From NCBI GenBank assembly GCA_964601085.1, contig CAZRLN010000002.1, positions 81,103-145,102 of the forward strand: DNA of 64,000 bases. The letters are read 5' to 3'. Positions 16,490 through 25,824 of the stretch are shown here, piece after piece; the first letter of the stretch is position 1, and each line of letters opens with the position of its first letter. The position numbers and the translations under genes are program-made. The notes below the pieces were generated by a model that made no database searches, was not told the origin of the DNA, and saw nothing but the letters and a program-made list of their open reading frames with translations. This DNA comes from UBA1444 sp964601085. GTDB taxonomy: Bacteria > Bacillota > Negativicutes > UBA1444.

Positions 16490-16518
16490 TTTGCTTCAAA
16501 ACCGTCGAATTATACAAT
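16490..16518 (+). promoter_or_regulatory. possible promoter of the ppx-ppk-sixA operon
   Basis: TTTGCT, 17 nt, TACAAT, with the Shine-Dalgarno AAGGAGG only about 10 nt beyond the -10, implying a very short leader. The hexamer matches are moderate. Confidence 0.4.
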
Positions 16519-16542
16519 ATTAGGGTAAGGAGGCTGACGCAT

Positions 16543-18111
16543 TTGGCCAAAAAAAACACCCCCCGTTTATTTGCGATCATTCATATCGGCTCCGAGCAGA
16601 TTACCTTCCAAATTAGCGAGTTTTCCGATTTGAGCGATCTGCATGTCATCGAACGAACGTCCCGGGAAGTTTTTTTAGGGGAAGAAACCTTTAAAACCGG
16701 TCGGATCAGCTTTACCACATCTGGACAGTTGTGTTCATTGCTGCGCAGTTATAAGCGTTTGATGACCGAATACGGCGTGAAGGATTATCGGGTGATCGCC
16801 ACGACAGCCTTGCGTGAAGCCGAAAATCAGCATTACATTGTCGATCAGATCCGGATCCGAACCGGATTTGAACTGGAAGTCGTCGACATGTTGCAGGAAA
16901 TTTTCTTCAAGTATGCCGCGCTCTATCACATGATTCGCAAACATCGGATCGAACGATCCGACGAAGCTCTTCTGTTTGTGGACATTTCTTCCGGTGGACT
17001 GGGCTTTACGCTGCTCAAGAACGGAGTCATTCACTATCAGCAAAATATCCATATCGGTGCGGTCAGAATCAAAGAAAGCTTTGACAAGAACGAAAGGGAT
17101 TCGATTCATTTTCACCAGGCATTGTCCGAGTATATATATAGTTCGATAGAATCGGTAAAATCCGGACTGTCCCAACACTCCATCAAATACATCGTGACTT
17201 CAGGAAATGAAAATCATCTGCTACTCCAAATGCTGGGCCGTGGCGCCGCCGATGGACTGACCTGTGTAAGCCGCCGGGAGTTTCAGTCCCTTTACGAGAA
17301 TGTTCAGAGTCTGAATCTTCCCCAACTGATGAAAACTTATCGGTTGAGCGAAAATAAAGCGGAGATGGCTTTACCGACCATCGTTCTCTATAGTCAAATC
17401 TTATCCATTACCAACGCGCCGGAAATCATTTTCCCCGACGCGCAGTTGGTTGACGGGGTTACGTTGTTGCATGCGGCGGAAAAGGTTGATGATTCGCTAA
17501 TTGCCATGTTGGAGCAGCAAGTCTTGTCACTCGTTCGCAATATTGGCGCAAAATATTGCTATGAACGCCCCCATTCCGAAGCCGTGGAAGAAGGATCACT
17601 GAAAATTTTTGACGCCATGGCATCCCTGCACGGCATGCAGCGACGCGACCGGTTGCTGTTACAGGTGGCGGCGATACTCCATGACATCGGTAAATTCGTA
17701 AATTTGCGACGACATTACTTTTATTCTTACCGCCTCATCCTGTCATCTGACATTATCGGGTTTTCTGAACAAGAAAAGGCTATGATCGCCAATATCGCCC
17801 ATTATCATTCCAAAGGAACCCCCTCGGACATGGATTCGAACTTTGCCCGTCTTGGCAAGGAAGAAAAAGTCAAAGTGGCCAAATTAGCCTCCATGATTCG
17901 GCTAGCCGACGCGATTGACCGAAGTCACAGGCAAAAAGCATCTTCCTACGAAATACGACTGCATGGCGATAATTTGGAAGTGATCGTATTGCCGTTGGAG
18001 GATTTTTCCCTGGAACAATGGACCTTTGACGACAAGGCCGATTTTTTCGAGCATGTTCACGGCGTCAAACCGGTTCTGATCCTTAAATCTGGAGGCGCGT
18101 ATGGAGTTTAA
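16543..18111 (+). CDS. ppx: exopolyphosphatase, Ppx/GppA family with C-terminal HD domain
   Basis: A 522-residue protein: an ASKHA phosphatase domain (FAIIHIGSEQITFQI at residue 10, ATTALREAEN, LFVDISSGGLGFTLLKNG near 145) followed by an HD-type domain (AAILHDIGKFVN at about residue 377, IANIAHYHSKG). It removes terminal phosphate from polyphosphate and may also hydrolyse pppGpp. The start is TTG 16543, with AAGGAGG 9 nt upstream. The stop overlaps the ppk start by 11 nt, so degradation and synthesis of polyphosphate are made from one message. Confidence 0.92.
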   Translation: MAKKNTPRLFAIIHIGSEQITFQISEFSDLSDLHVIERTSREVFLGEETFKTGRISFTTSGQLCSLLRSYKRLMTEYGVKDYRVIATTALREAENQHYIVDQIRIRTGFELEVVDMLQEIFFKYAALYHMIRKHRIERSDEALLFVDISSGGLGFTLLKNGVIHYQQNIHIGAVRIKESFDKNERDSIHFHQALSEYIYSSIESVKSGLSQHSIKYIVTSGNENHLLLQMLGRGAADGLTCVSRREFQSLYENVQSLNLPQLMKTYRLSENKAEMALPTIVLYSQILSITNAPEIIFPDAQLVDGVTLLHAAEKVDDSLIAMLEQQVLSLVRNIGAKYCYERPHSEAVEEGSLKIFDAMASLHGMQRRDRLLLQVAAILHDIGKFVNLRRHYFYSYRLILSSDIIGFSEQEKAMIANIAHYHSKGTPSDMDSNFARLGKEEKVKVAKLASMIRLADAIDRSHRQKASSYEIRLHGDNLEVIVLPLEDFSLEQWTFDDKADFFEHVHGVKPVLILKSGGAYGV

Positions 18112-20206
18112 CAAACCGGAATATTATCTGAATCGGGAATTAAGTTGGTTGAAATTTAACGAACGGGTTCTGGGCGAAGCGTCGATCCCCGTCACTCCCC
18201 TGCTGGAACGCTTGAAGTTTATCGCCATTGCCTGTTCCAACCTGGATGAGTTTTTCATGGTGCGAGTCGGCACGTTGAAAAACCAACAGGAAGAATCCCC
18301 GGACTGGCTTGACGCCGCAGGGATGTCCCCGGCCCAGCAACTTTCGGAAATTGCCAAATCCACGCATAAACAGGTAAAGCAGCAATATCGCCTGCTCAAA
18401 GAATTGCGGCGAAAATTGGAATCCGAGCAAATTGTGTTTTTTAACGCCGAAAATTTGTCACCCATTTCCGCCGAGTGGATCCGCAAATATTTCGAGAGCA
18501 CGATTGCGCCGGTATTAACTCCATTGGCAGTCGATGCCAGCCACCCTTTCCCGTTTTTATCGAATCGAAGCCTGAACCTTGGCGTAACACTACTGGACAA
18601 AACGGGAGAGGCAAATATTGCCGTGATCCAGGTTCCCAGCGTTTTGCCCCGACTGTTGGAAATCCCGATAGAAAAAGGTAAACGGTGCTTTGTCTTTTTG
18701 GAGGATGTAATCCGCCTATATTGCCGGAAACTTTTTCACGGGTATAAAATTAAAAACATCGTACCCTTTCGGATCACCCGAAATGCCGATTTTCTCATTG
18801 ATGAAGAAGAAGCGGATGATCTGCTGCTGGAGGTTGAGCGATCTCTGCGTCAACGCAAGCGCGGGCGGGCGGTTCGTCTGGAGATCGGCGCCGTTGATAA
18901 CAAATCTCTGAAGAAGTTTTTGCTTGCCGAACTTCGGATATCCGAGGATGATTTGTATGAAATCCATGGTCCGCTGGATTTGACCTGCTTTAATAAATTC
19001 GCCGACATCGCCGGCCTGGATCATTTGCGGCAGGCGCCGTTGCAGCCCCAGCGTCCTTTGGATTTGTTATACCGGGATAATCTGTTCGATGCAATTCGGG
19101 AACGGGATCTATTGTTGCATCATCCGTATGAATCGTTTCGTCCGGTTGTCGAATTCGTCCGGCAGGCGGCGGAGGATCCGGATGTTCTGGCGATTAAGCA
19201 AACCTTATATCGTGTCAGTGGCAACTCCCCCATTGTCCGGGCGCTGGCCCAGGCGGCGGAGAACGGCAAACAGGTTACGGTCGTGGTCGAAATCATGGCG
19301 CGATTCGATGAAGAAAACAACATTTTATGGGCTCGTCGGTTGGAAGAGGCCGGATGCCACGTGATTTACGGTCTGGTTGGGTTGAAAACGCATGCGAAAA
19401 TGTGTCTCGTCGTCCGTCGTGAAAACAGTGGAATCCGCCGCTATGTTCACATGGGAACCGGCAACTATAATGACGCAACCGCCCGTGTATATACCGATAT
19501 GGGTCTTTTTACCGCCAATGACCAGTTTGGCGCCGATGCCTCTGGGTTTTTCAATGTTCTCACCGGCTATTCCGATCCACCGGTCTGGAATAAGATTTCT
19601 GTGGCCCCGCTGGGCCTACGGGACCGGATCGTTGAACTTATCGACCAGGAAATCCAATTTGCCAGGGAAGGAAAACCGGCCCGGATCATTGCCAAGATGA
19701 ATTCTCTCGTGGACAAGGATATTATTGCCCAATTGTACGAGGCCTCCGCCGCCGGCGTCAGAATCGATCTGATTGTCAGGGGAATTTGCGTTCTGCGTCC
19801 TGGTCTGCCCGGCGTCAGCGCCAACATTTTGGTCCGAAGTATCGTTGGTCGTTTTCTTGAACACAGCCGCATCTTCTATTTTAACGGCGGCGGCGAAGAA
19901 AAATGTTTTCTGTCGAGCGCGGATTGGATGCCGCGTAATCTGAACAGTCGCGTGGAGTTGTTTTTTCCGGTGGAAACCGAAGTGCACCGTAAGCGTATTC
20001 TGGGAGTATTGGAACTCCTTCTCACCGACAATCAAAAAGCGTACGAAATGCGAGAGGATGGCTCCTATCGACGCCGGAAGCTCAGTGGAAAACCTAAAAT
20101 CGGCGCGCAGGATGAATTGCTTCGTCAAGCCCGCGACAATGCCGTTGATGCCACGCCGGCAACCTGGCAGGTTGTACCGCTTAACAAAACCCTGGAACAA
20201 CGATAA
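18101..20206 (+). CDS. ppk: polyphosphate kinase 1
   Basis: A 701-residue PPK1: N-terminal ELSWLKFNERVLGEA, the helical and PLD-like domains, and the catalytic histidines. By comparison with E. coli these are His431 in GLKTHAKMCLVVR, His450 in VHMGTGNYNDAT and His588 in FLEHSRIFYF. It reversibly polymerises the ATP gamma-phosphate into polyphosphate at the membrane. ATG 18101 has GGAGG 5 nt upstream, within the end of ppx. sixA follows after 15 nt. Confidence 0.96.
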   Translation: MEFNKPEYYLNRELSWLKFNERVLGEASIPVTPLLERLKFIAIACSNLDEFFMVRVGTLKNQQEESPDWLDAAGMSPAQQLSEIAKSTHKQVKQQYRLLKELRRKLESEQIVFFNAENLSPISAEWIRKYFESTIAPVLTPLAVDASHPFPFLSNRSLNLGVTLLDKTGEANIAVIQVPSVLPRLLEIPIEKGKRCFVFLEDVIRLYCRKLFHGYKIKNIVPFRITRNADFLIDEEEADDLLLEVERSLRQRKRGRAVRLEIGAVDNKSLKKFLLAELRISEDDLYEIHGPLDLTCFNKFADIAGLDHLRQAPLQPQRPLDLLYRDNLFDAIRERDLLLHHPYESFRPVVEFVRQAAEDPDVLAIKQTLYRVSGNSPIVRALAQAAENGKQVTVVVEIMARFDEENNILWARRLEEAGCHVIYGLVGLKTHAKMCLVVRRENSGIRRYVHMGTGNYNDATARVYTDMGLFTANDQFGADASGFFNVLTGYSDPPVWNKISVAPLGLRDRIVELIDQEIQFAREGKPARIIAKMNSLVDKDIIAQLYEASAAGVRIDLIVRGICVLRPGLPGVSANILVRSIVGRFLEHSRIFYFNGGGEEKCFLSSADWMPRNLNSRVELFFPVETEVHRKRILGVLELLLTDNQKAYEMREDGSYRRRKLSGKPKIGAQDELLRQARDNAVDATPATWQVVPLNKTLEQR

Positions 20207-20221
20207 GGCAGGTGAATTTTT

Positions 20222-20737
20222 ATGGAACTGGTTTTTATGCGCCACGGCAAGGCCGAGCCGCGTTCGGATGCGAAACCGGATTATGAACGAGAGTTGACAT
20301 CGATCGGCCGTAAAAAAGTGAAACAGGCGGCGCGCGGATTGGCGCACTGCCTGTATTACGGTCGCAATATCATTATTTGGTCCAGTCCGGTCAAAAGAGC
20401 CATTCAAACCGCCGATCTACTGCGCAGCGCTTTCGGCAGAAAAAACAAGATTCAGGTCATAGATGCCATTGCCAACGGAGATTTTGCGGAATTACAGACC
20501 GAGTGGGAAAAAATCTCCAATCAGGATGTGTTGATTGTCGTCGGGCATGAGCCGTTACTTAGTGAATGGACGAAAAAACTTAGCGACGCCAGCCTGACAT
20601 TTCGTCCGGCCAGTGCAACGGCCATTCTGCTTGCAGACCCAGCTCAACCGAAAGGGTCACTTGCATGGTTCATGCGTTCCAGCATCTTGGCGCGTCTTTG
20701 CCCCCCGGTTTGTCCGCATCGCCGCCAACGTTCGTAA
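20222..20737 (+). CDS. sixA: phosphohistidine phosphatase SixA-like
   Basis: A 171-residue histidine phosphatase: F-M-R-H-G-K-A-E-P-R-S-D at residues 6-17 with the catalytic histidine, SSPVKRAIQTADLL, and VVGHEPLLSEW carrying the second histidine. SixA removes phosphate from phosphohistidine proteins. It belongs to the ppx-ppk operon here, so it may act on a phosphohistidine linked to polyphosphate metabolism (inference). Its last 81 nt overlap the 3' end of the convergent CYTH-CHAD gene; its terminal residues, rich in Cys, Pro and Arg, come from that overlap and are not family-like. Confidence 0.85.
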   Translation: MELVFMRHGKAEPRSDAKPDYERELTSIGRKKVKQAARGLAHCLYYGRNIIIWSSPVKRAIQTADLLRSAFGRKNKIQVIDAIANGDFAELQTEWEKISNQDVLIVVGHEPLLSEWTKKLSDASLTFRPASATAILLADPAQPKGSLAWFMRSSILARLCPPVCPHRRQRS

Positions 20738-22267
20738 ACGTTGTTTGGCCGATTGACGGAAGGTCACCACCGCTTTGGGAAGCTCGTCGTAATAACTCAA
20801 AAGATCACGTGTACGCCAACTGATAAAAAGTTCTTTTTCCAATCGCAAAACATCATTTTCACCGCCTGCATCGAATTGATCGAGCAGGCATTTAATTTGG
20901 GCGGCATCGTGGATTTTGCCCATTTGTCCCTGCAACTTTTTCAATGCGGCGCAGAATTCGTCATCATGATATCGAGGGTAGAAATTGAATGACTCCTGAA
21001 TATAACGTAGTCTTTTGACGCGGATACGAAATCGATGCAGCACCTTGATGGGTTCCAGACTTCTCAGCTCCTGCACATCTTCCCTCAGCTCCTTGATCGT
21101 CTGAAAAAATGACTTTTGCACATAATGATCCGCCCAATGATCTTCCCGACCGGATTGCTGTTGTTCTTCCATCTGATACAACCATCCTTGAATCTCCAGC
21201 AGGAGTTGTGTCAGGTTGCCCAGGCGCAGGCGGTGAAATACATCTTCCGCCAAGAATTCTCGTCGTTCCCGAACGGGGTCCAACCACGATGAGGATGTCG
21301 AGACAATCGGCTGAAACCGGATCGTGAATTTTTCCCACGAATTGATCAGTACATCGAGATCACGAATTTGGCCCAACAATACCCCCCACTGTTGCAGACG
21401 TTCTGAATACATATGAAATGATTCTTTGACAAAGCAGGGTTGAAAAAATTTCAAGAGAGATCGCAAACGCCGGAATTGAATCCGCAGAGCCTTAATATTT
21501 TCCGGTGTGGACATTGCATTGGACAGGTCGGATTGAAGCAGAAACAATTCCTTCATTTGGGCATTCAGCAAGACCATCGGTGTTGGTTCCGGCATTCTTT
21601 CGGGAATGATTTGATTACAAATCTCTTTTAGTTCGGGATTGCTGGTTTGCAACAATTCCAGACCGCGGGCAAACTTGCTTTTTATTTCCGGCAACAAATG
21701 CCAGCGCCCGGCGATCCGGGCCGCCAATTTCATCAATTCGCTTGGCGAGCCTTCTTTCAGTTCCAGCTCCAATTCACTAATCGGAATTCCGGCCAGCCCA
21801 CTCCATATTGAACCCTTATCCAGCGCCATCTCGATGGTGGCGCCGCCGTCAGTCAGCAAACACGCCGTCGTTCGTGAGAACCGGGTGGAAAATAGCAATT
21901 TCAACTTTTCCGCGCCAAGGATCAGCGCAAGGCGGTCACCCACATTGGTTCCGGCGAACGGCTTGGGCGACGGCTCCGGTCCGGCGACCTTTTCATTCCA
22001 TTCTTCCCGTTCCGAAAGACCACCGCTACTCAACAGATCGCTTTTCACCGTGGCGACCCAATCCTGCCCTTCGTGGCGGATGCGGTAGGCATACCCGGTC
22101 TTTTGCAGCAAAAATTGCGGTGTATCATAATAAAAAGCTTCAAAAGCGCGAACAACAGGTTTTTGCTCCTGCATCATCGCCACAATTTCCGGATCATTCA
22201 AAATCAGGTCAAAGAATCGATGCTCCGGTATCGCCAGTTTAATTTCCAATTCCGATCCGTCGGGCAT
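20657..22267 (-). CDS. CYTH and CHAD domain protein (polyphosphate-associated triphosphatase-like)
   Basis: A 536-residue protein. The N-terminal CYTH domain (about 1-205) begins with the E-x-E-x-K motif in SELEIKLAI and resembles the inorganic triphosphatase YgiF. The C-terminal CHAD domain (about 225-525) is a helical bundle rich in conserved basic and histidine residues (IKALRIQFRRLRSLLKFF, VLHRFRIRVKRLRYIQ). CHAD domains bind polyphosphate and are found on polyphosphate granules. The gene is convergent with ppx-ppk-sixA and overlaps sixA by 81 nt, supporting a shared function. A 24-bp palindrome lies 22 nt before its ATG at 22267. Confidence 0.9.
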   Translation of the reverse strand: MPDGSELEIKLAIPEHRFFDLILNDPEIVAMMQEQKPVVRAFEAFYYDTPQFLLQKTGYAYRIRHEGQDWVATVKSDLLSSGGLSEREEWNEKVAGPEPSPKPFAGTNVGDRLALILGAEKLKLLFSTRFSRTTACLLTDGGATIEMALDKGSIWSGLAGIPISELELELKEGSPSELMKLAARIAGRWHLLPEIKSKFARGLELLQTSNPELKEICNQIIPERMPEPTPMVLLNAQMKELFLLQSDLSNAMSTPENIKALRIQFRRLRSLLKFFQPCFVKESFHMYSERLQQWGVLLGQIRDLDVLINSWEKFTIRFQPIVSTSSSWLDPVRERREFLAEDVFHRLRLGNLTQLLLEIQGWLYQMEEQQQSGREDHWADHYVQKSFFQTIKELREDVQELRSLEPIKVLHRFRIRVKRLRYIQESFNFYPRYHDDEFCAALKKLQGQMGKIHDAAQIKCLLDQFDAGGENDVLRLEKELFISWRTRDLLSYYDELPKAVVTFRQSAKQRLRTLAAMRTNRGAKTRQDAGTHEPCK

Positions 22268-22289
22268 ATCTTCAACCTCCTAAAATCCG

Positions 22290-22313
22290 CAGGGGACCGA
22301 TATCGGTCCCCTG
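22290..22313. repeat. perfect 24-bp palindrome upstream of the CYTH-CHAD gene
   Basis: The sequence is an uninterrupted palindrome centred on CCGATATCGG with arms of 12 nt. It lies between the tautomerase stop and the CYTH-CHAD start. A transcript could fold it as a hairpin, but no U-run follows on either strand, so an operator for a dimeric regulator is as likely as a terminator. Confidence 0.7.
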
Positions 22314-22365
22314 TTGGTCTCTTCTCCCTGTCCGTCACGTCAATGAGTTTTCCCACGGTGAAGGC

Positions 22366-22551
22366 CTAAGCGTCGGAACGTAGCTTGCCGCCTTTACCCA
22401 GATGTGTGGGAGGCATTTCGCGAATGATGATGGTCACTGCATCGGCAGGACACTTGGCGGTCTCCTGGATTGCTTCGGTGACTTTGGCGACCATGGCGCG
22501 TTTTTGTTCCACTGTCCGTCCTTCCAGCAAATCAATCTGAACGATGGGCAT
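22366..22551 (-). CDS. 4-oxalocrotonate tautomerase family protein
   Basis: A 61-residue tautomerase with Pro at position 2 (the catalytic N-terminal proline after Met removal), then V-Q-I-D-L-L-E-G-R-T, and Arg/Leu spacing typical of 4-oxalocrotonate tautomerase-like subunits. Members form hexamers and act on enol/keto acids; the physiological substrate in Firmicutes is generally unknown. ATG 22551 has AAGGAGG upstream. It stands alone between recG and the CYTH-CHAD gene on the same strand. Confidence 0.88.
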   Translation of the reverse strand: MPIVQIDLLEGRTVEQKRAMVAKVTEAIQETAKCPADAVTIIIREMPPTHLGKGGKLRSDA

Positions 22552-22627
22552 GGGGGTTCCTCCTTCAAATGAAATAATTACTGGGGTGTTTAATAGTTTA
22601 TTATTCTGCGCAGTTGTCTATATCCCT

Positions 22628-24670
22628 TCAACCGGCGAACAGAACGCCAAAAAAACTGTTGAACCGTTGTTGGAGAAGCGGCATAATTTCCGATGACAGT
22701 CCTGGGGTGTTCATTACCATGAGGCCGGCTTGCCGGGCTTCTTCCAGAACGTGAAGGTCATCGGCCAGGTTGGCCATTTTCATTTCCGGCAGGCCATGTT
22801 GCCGATACCCGAGGAACTGTCCCGGACCGCGCAGCAACAAATCTTTCTCGGCAACAATGAACCCATCGCCGGTTTCCGCCAGCACTTTCAAGCGTTCTGG
22901 CGCGGCTGCGGTTTTATCATCATGCAAGAGGACGCAGTAAGATCGGTCGGCGCCCCGGCCAACCCGGCCGCGCAGCTGATGCAATTGCGCCAGCCCAAAT
23001 CGCTCCGCATTTTCAATGATCATCATTGTCGCTTTCGGGACATTGATCCCGACCTCTATCACCGTAGTGGCAATCAGTACCGAAATGCGTCCCCCGGCGA
23101 AGTCCTGCATGATCGCCTCTTTGTCCGCCGCGCTCATTCTGCCATGCAAAAGCCCGCAACGGACCTGTTGCAACATCGAGGAAGTCAGTTCATTGAACAC
23201 TTCCGTCGCCGACTGGGCGGATAACTTATCGGATTCCTCCACCAGCGGACAGACAACATATCCCTGCCTCCCTGCCGCGACTTCCGTCTCCAGAAATCGA
23301 TATACTTTTTCCCGTGCGGCCTGACCGGACCGAATCGCCGTAACAATCGGCTGACGTCCTGGCGGAAGCTGACGAATGACGGAAACATCCATATCCCCAT
23401 AAAGAGTTAGCGCCATGGTTCGGGGAATCGGCGTAGCCGACATCACCAGGGTGTGGGGAACCGGACCTTTTTCCTGCAATGCAGCCCGTTGCCCCACGCC
23501 GAAGCGGTGCTGTTCATCGGTGACGACCAAGCCCAGATTATTAAAAATGACATCGGGCTGCAGCAAAGCGTGAGTGCCGATCAATAGCTGAATTTCTCCA
23601 TTCTGTAAAGAATCGAGCAGCTTTTGACGGTTGCTTCCTTTGACCCGCCCGGTTAATAATGCAGCTTCCAGACCGAGCTGTTTATAAAGAGGAGCGCAAG
23701 TTCGATAATGCTGTTCCGCCAAAATTTCGGTCGGCGCCATCAAGGCTCCCTGAAAACCATTTTCGATCGTTTTGGCGAGCGCCAGCAGAGCAACGGCGGT
23801 TTTGCCGGATCCGACATCCCCTTGCAACAGTCGAAGCATGGGACGTATTGATTCCATGTCTCGCGCAATGTCCAGATAAGCCGCCTGCTGATCGGCGGTA
23901 AGCTGGAATGGCAGAAGCGACTGCAACATTCTCACCATCTTGCCATCGGGAGAGTGGGCCTTGCTGCGCCGGTCTTCCACCCGCTGTCGACGCAGAAAAG
24001 CCAACGCGCATTGAAGAAAAAACAATTCCTCGAAGACAATCCGGCGTTTGGCCTGCTGCATCAAGTTCCAATCGGTAGGAAAATGGATTTCATTCAACGC
24101 CTTGGTTCGGTCGATCAGTCGATGATCTTGCAAGATTTGTTCAGGCAACGTTTCGGCAATTTGCCGCTCAGTGTGCAGCGCTGCGGAAATCAGCTTTCGC
24201 AGGACACGGGCGCCGAGGCCCTGTGTCAGAGGATATACCGGAACAATCCGCGCCGAGTTCAAAAGTTCGGCATCAGAAACCGGATCGACTTCCGGCGCTT
24301 CGATCTGCAAATTATCTCGAAATCGATTGACTTTTCCGTATACCATGAGCTTGGCGCCGCTTTTCCAGGCAGTCGCCCGATAGGGCTGGTTGAACCAGAC
24401 CAACACGGCGACTCCTGTTTCATCCTGAACAAAAACGCGGGCAAGAGATTTTCCCCGAACCCTTTGCACATCTCCCCGCTCCACCGTGGCGGTAAAAGTA
24501 GCGAAGTCACCATGGCGCAATTGATTGATTTGGATCAGGCGGCTCCGGTCTTCATAGCGTAGCGGAAAATGTTCCAACAAATCGTCGATGGTGTGAATGC
24601 CCAGCCGCTGCAGCCGGAAAGCCATGGCTTCGCCGACGCCCTTAAGGTTTTTTATCGATTCTTTACCCAT
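22628..24670 (-). CDS. recG: ATP-dependent DNA helicase RecG
   Basis: A 680-residue RecG: an N-terminal wedge/OB domain (LKGVGEAMAFRLQRLGI, then YEDRSRLIQ), helicase motifs I (GDVGSGKTAVALLAL), II (DEQHRFGVGQR), III (VMSATPIPRTMALTLYGD), and motifs IV-VI ending in QLRGRVGRGADRS. It remodels stalled replication forks and Holliday junctions. ATG 24670 follows GAGGAG and lies within the last codons of the LysR gene, so the two are co-transcribed. Confidence 0.95.
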   Translation of the reverse strand: MGKESIKNLKGVGEAMAFRLQRLGIHTIDDLLEHFPLRYEDRSRLIQINQLRHGDFATFTATVERGDVQRVRGKSLARVFVQDETGVAVLVWFNQPYRATAWKSGAKLMVYGKVNRFRDNLQIEAPEVDPVSDAELLNSARIVPVYPLTQGLGARVLRKLISAALHTERQIAETLPEQILQDHRLIDRTKALNEIHFPTDWNLMQQAKRRIVFEELFFLQCALAFLRRQRVEDRRSKAHSPDGKMVRMLQSLLPFQLTADQQAAYLDIARDMESIRPMLRLLQGDVGSGKTAVALLALAKTIENGFQGALMAPTEILAEQHYRTCAPLYKQLGLEAALLTGRVKGSNRQKLLDSLQNGEIQLLIGTHALLQPDVIFNNLGLVVTDEQHRFGVGQRAALQEKGPVPHTLVMSATPIPRTMALTLYGDMDVSVIRQLPPGRQPIVTAIRSGQAAREKVYRFLETEVAAGRQGYVVCPLVEESDKLSAQSATEVFNELTSSMLQQVRCGLLHGRMSAADKEAIMQDFAGGRISVLIATTVIEVGINVPKATMMIIENAERFGLAQLHQLRGRVGRGADRSYCVLLHDDKTAAAPERLKVLAETGDGFIVAEKDLLLRGPGQFLGYRQHGLPEMKMANLADDLHVLEEARQAGLMVMNTPGLSSEIMPLLQQRFNSFFGVLFAG

Positions 24671-25589
24671 GATTACGCTCCTCGTCTGCCTGGTTGGATG
24701 GTATTGTTCCTTGTAATGATTTCTGGGCATACCGCAGCCATTGACGCGCCGCAAAAGAAAGATGGCGATTCTTCTCCCAAATAACAGCCAAGTTCCAGCG
24801 TAATGGAGAATCTTCCAGCATGAGCATCTGAACCTGATTTTTTGCGTTCATTTCCCATACTTTTTGCGGCAGAAAGCCGATTCCTAAATTTTCCGCAACC
24901 ATACCGACAATAAAATCCCATTGGGAAGTCTGACAGGCAATCTGTGGAGAAAAACCCAGTTCTCGACATTGATCGATGATTTGATCATGGAGCGTGAAAT
25001 CTTCGCGAAACATGATGAACTTGTCCATCGACAAACTTTTCATGGACACGCTCGTTTCCCCGTGAAAGCGATGTCCGGGACCAACAATGACAACTACCGG
25101 TTCACAAACAAACTCAAACACTTCGAAATGAGAATCCCGCAACGGCAACTGCACGATGCCCAAATCCAGTTCCCCCGCTAATAATCCCTGCTCTACCCGT
25201 TTGGAACCGAATTCGAGCCATTGGATCGAGATTTGGGGAAATTTCTTACTGAACTCGCCGGCTATCTTCGAGAAGTATCCGACGCCAGCCATCGGCGGCA
25301 TACCGATCCGAATGTTTCCTGTTCGTAAATTCGCTACGTCATCCAGTTCTGCGCTCAGATTCTGAAATGCTTTCACAATATCTTGGGCCGGTTTTATTAT
25401 CGCCTTGCCGGCATCGGTCAGTTCCACTTTTTTTGTCGCCCGGTTGAATAACGCGACGCCGAGTTCTTCTTCCAGATTGCGAACCATTTTACTTATGGTT
25501 GGTTGCGTGATAAACAGTTCTTCGGCCGCAGCCGAAAAACTGCGTTTTCTGGCTACTTCCGTAAAATAAAGCAAATGCCGGATTTCCAT
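24663..25589 (-). CDS. LysR-family transcriptional regulator
   Basis: A 308-residue LTTR: N-terminal winged helix-turn-helix (LLYFTEVARKRSFSAAAEEL, then TQPTISKMVRNLEEELG) and a C-terminal inducer-binding domain with IRIGMPPMAGVGYF. The layout resembles CynR/CbbR/AlsR-type regulators, and the effector is unknown. Its stop overlaps the recG start by 8 nt. Upstream is a 124-nt A/T-rich gap before a divergent pair of tiny ORFs, the usual place for LTTR control, making those ORFs or itself candidate targets. Confidence 0.9.
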   Translation of the reverse strand: MEIRHLLYFTEVARKRSFSAAAEELFITQPTISKMVRNLEEELGVALFNRATKKVELTDAGKAIIKPAQDIVKAFQNLSAELDDVANLRTGNIRIGMPPMAGVGYFSKIAGEFSKKFPQISIQWLEFGSKRVEQGLLAGELDLGIVQLPLRDSHFEVFEFVCEPVVVIVGPGHRFHGETSVSMKSLSMDKFIMFREDFTLHDQIIDQCRELGFSPQIACQTSQWDFIVGMVAENLGIGFLPQKVWEMNAKNQVQMLMLEDSPLRWNLAVIWEKNRHLSFAARQWLRYAQKSLQGTIPSNQADEERNHG

Positions 25590-25713
25590 CTCATCCTCCT
25601 AAAATAGACATCGAGAATGATCGCCATTGATACTATTCATTTTACATATATTATTGCTGGAAGTACACTAAAAGAAAAGAGTATTTAAATGAAGAACTCG
25701 AGGAGGTAGACCG

Positions 25714-25809
25714 ATGGACAAAAACACACTGATTGCTTATACCAATTTGGCGACGTTACTGGACAAAATCATGCGACGTTACCACAATATCAACACTTGC
25801 CAATTTTAA
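25714..25809 (+). CDS. possible 31-residue peptide, function unknown
   Basis: ATG 25714 is preceded by GAGGAGG at an ideal 7-nt distance and the frame encodes 31 residues with a leucine/isoleucine-rich amphipathic start and a basic MRRYH stretch. No family is recognised. The next ORF starts 15 nt later with its own ribosome site. The strong initiation signal supports translation; the short length leaves doubt. It is divergent from the LysR gene. Confidence 0.45.
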   Translation: MDKNTLIAYTNLATLLDKIMRRYHNINTCQF

Positions 25810-25824
25810 AGGAGATGAAGCTTT

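Noticed and set aside
25590..25713. LysR T-N11-A operator in the divergent gap
   Set aside because: The gap is A/T-rich and offers several partial matches, but none is a clear dyad, so no site is claimed.
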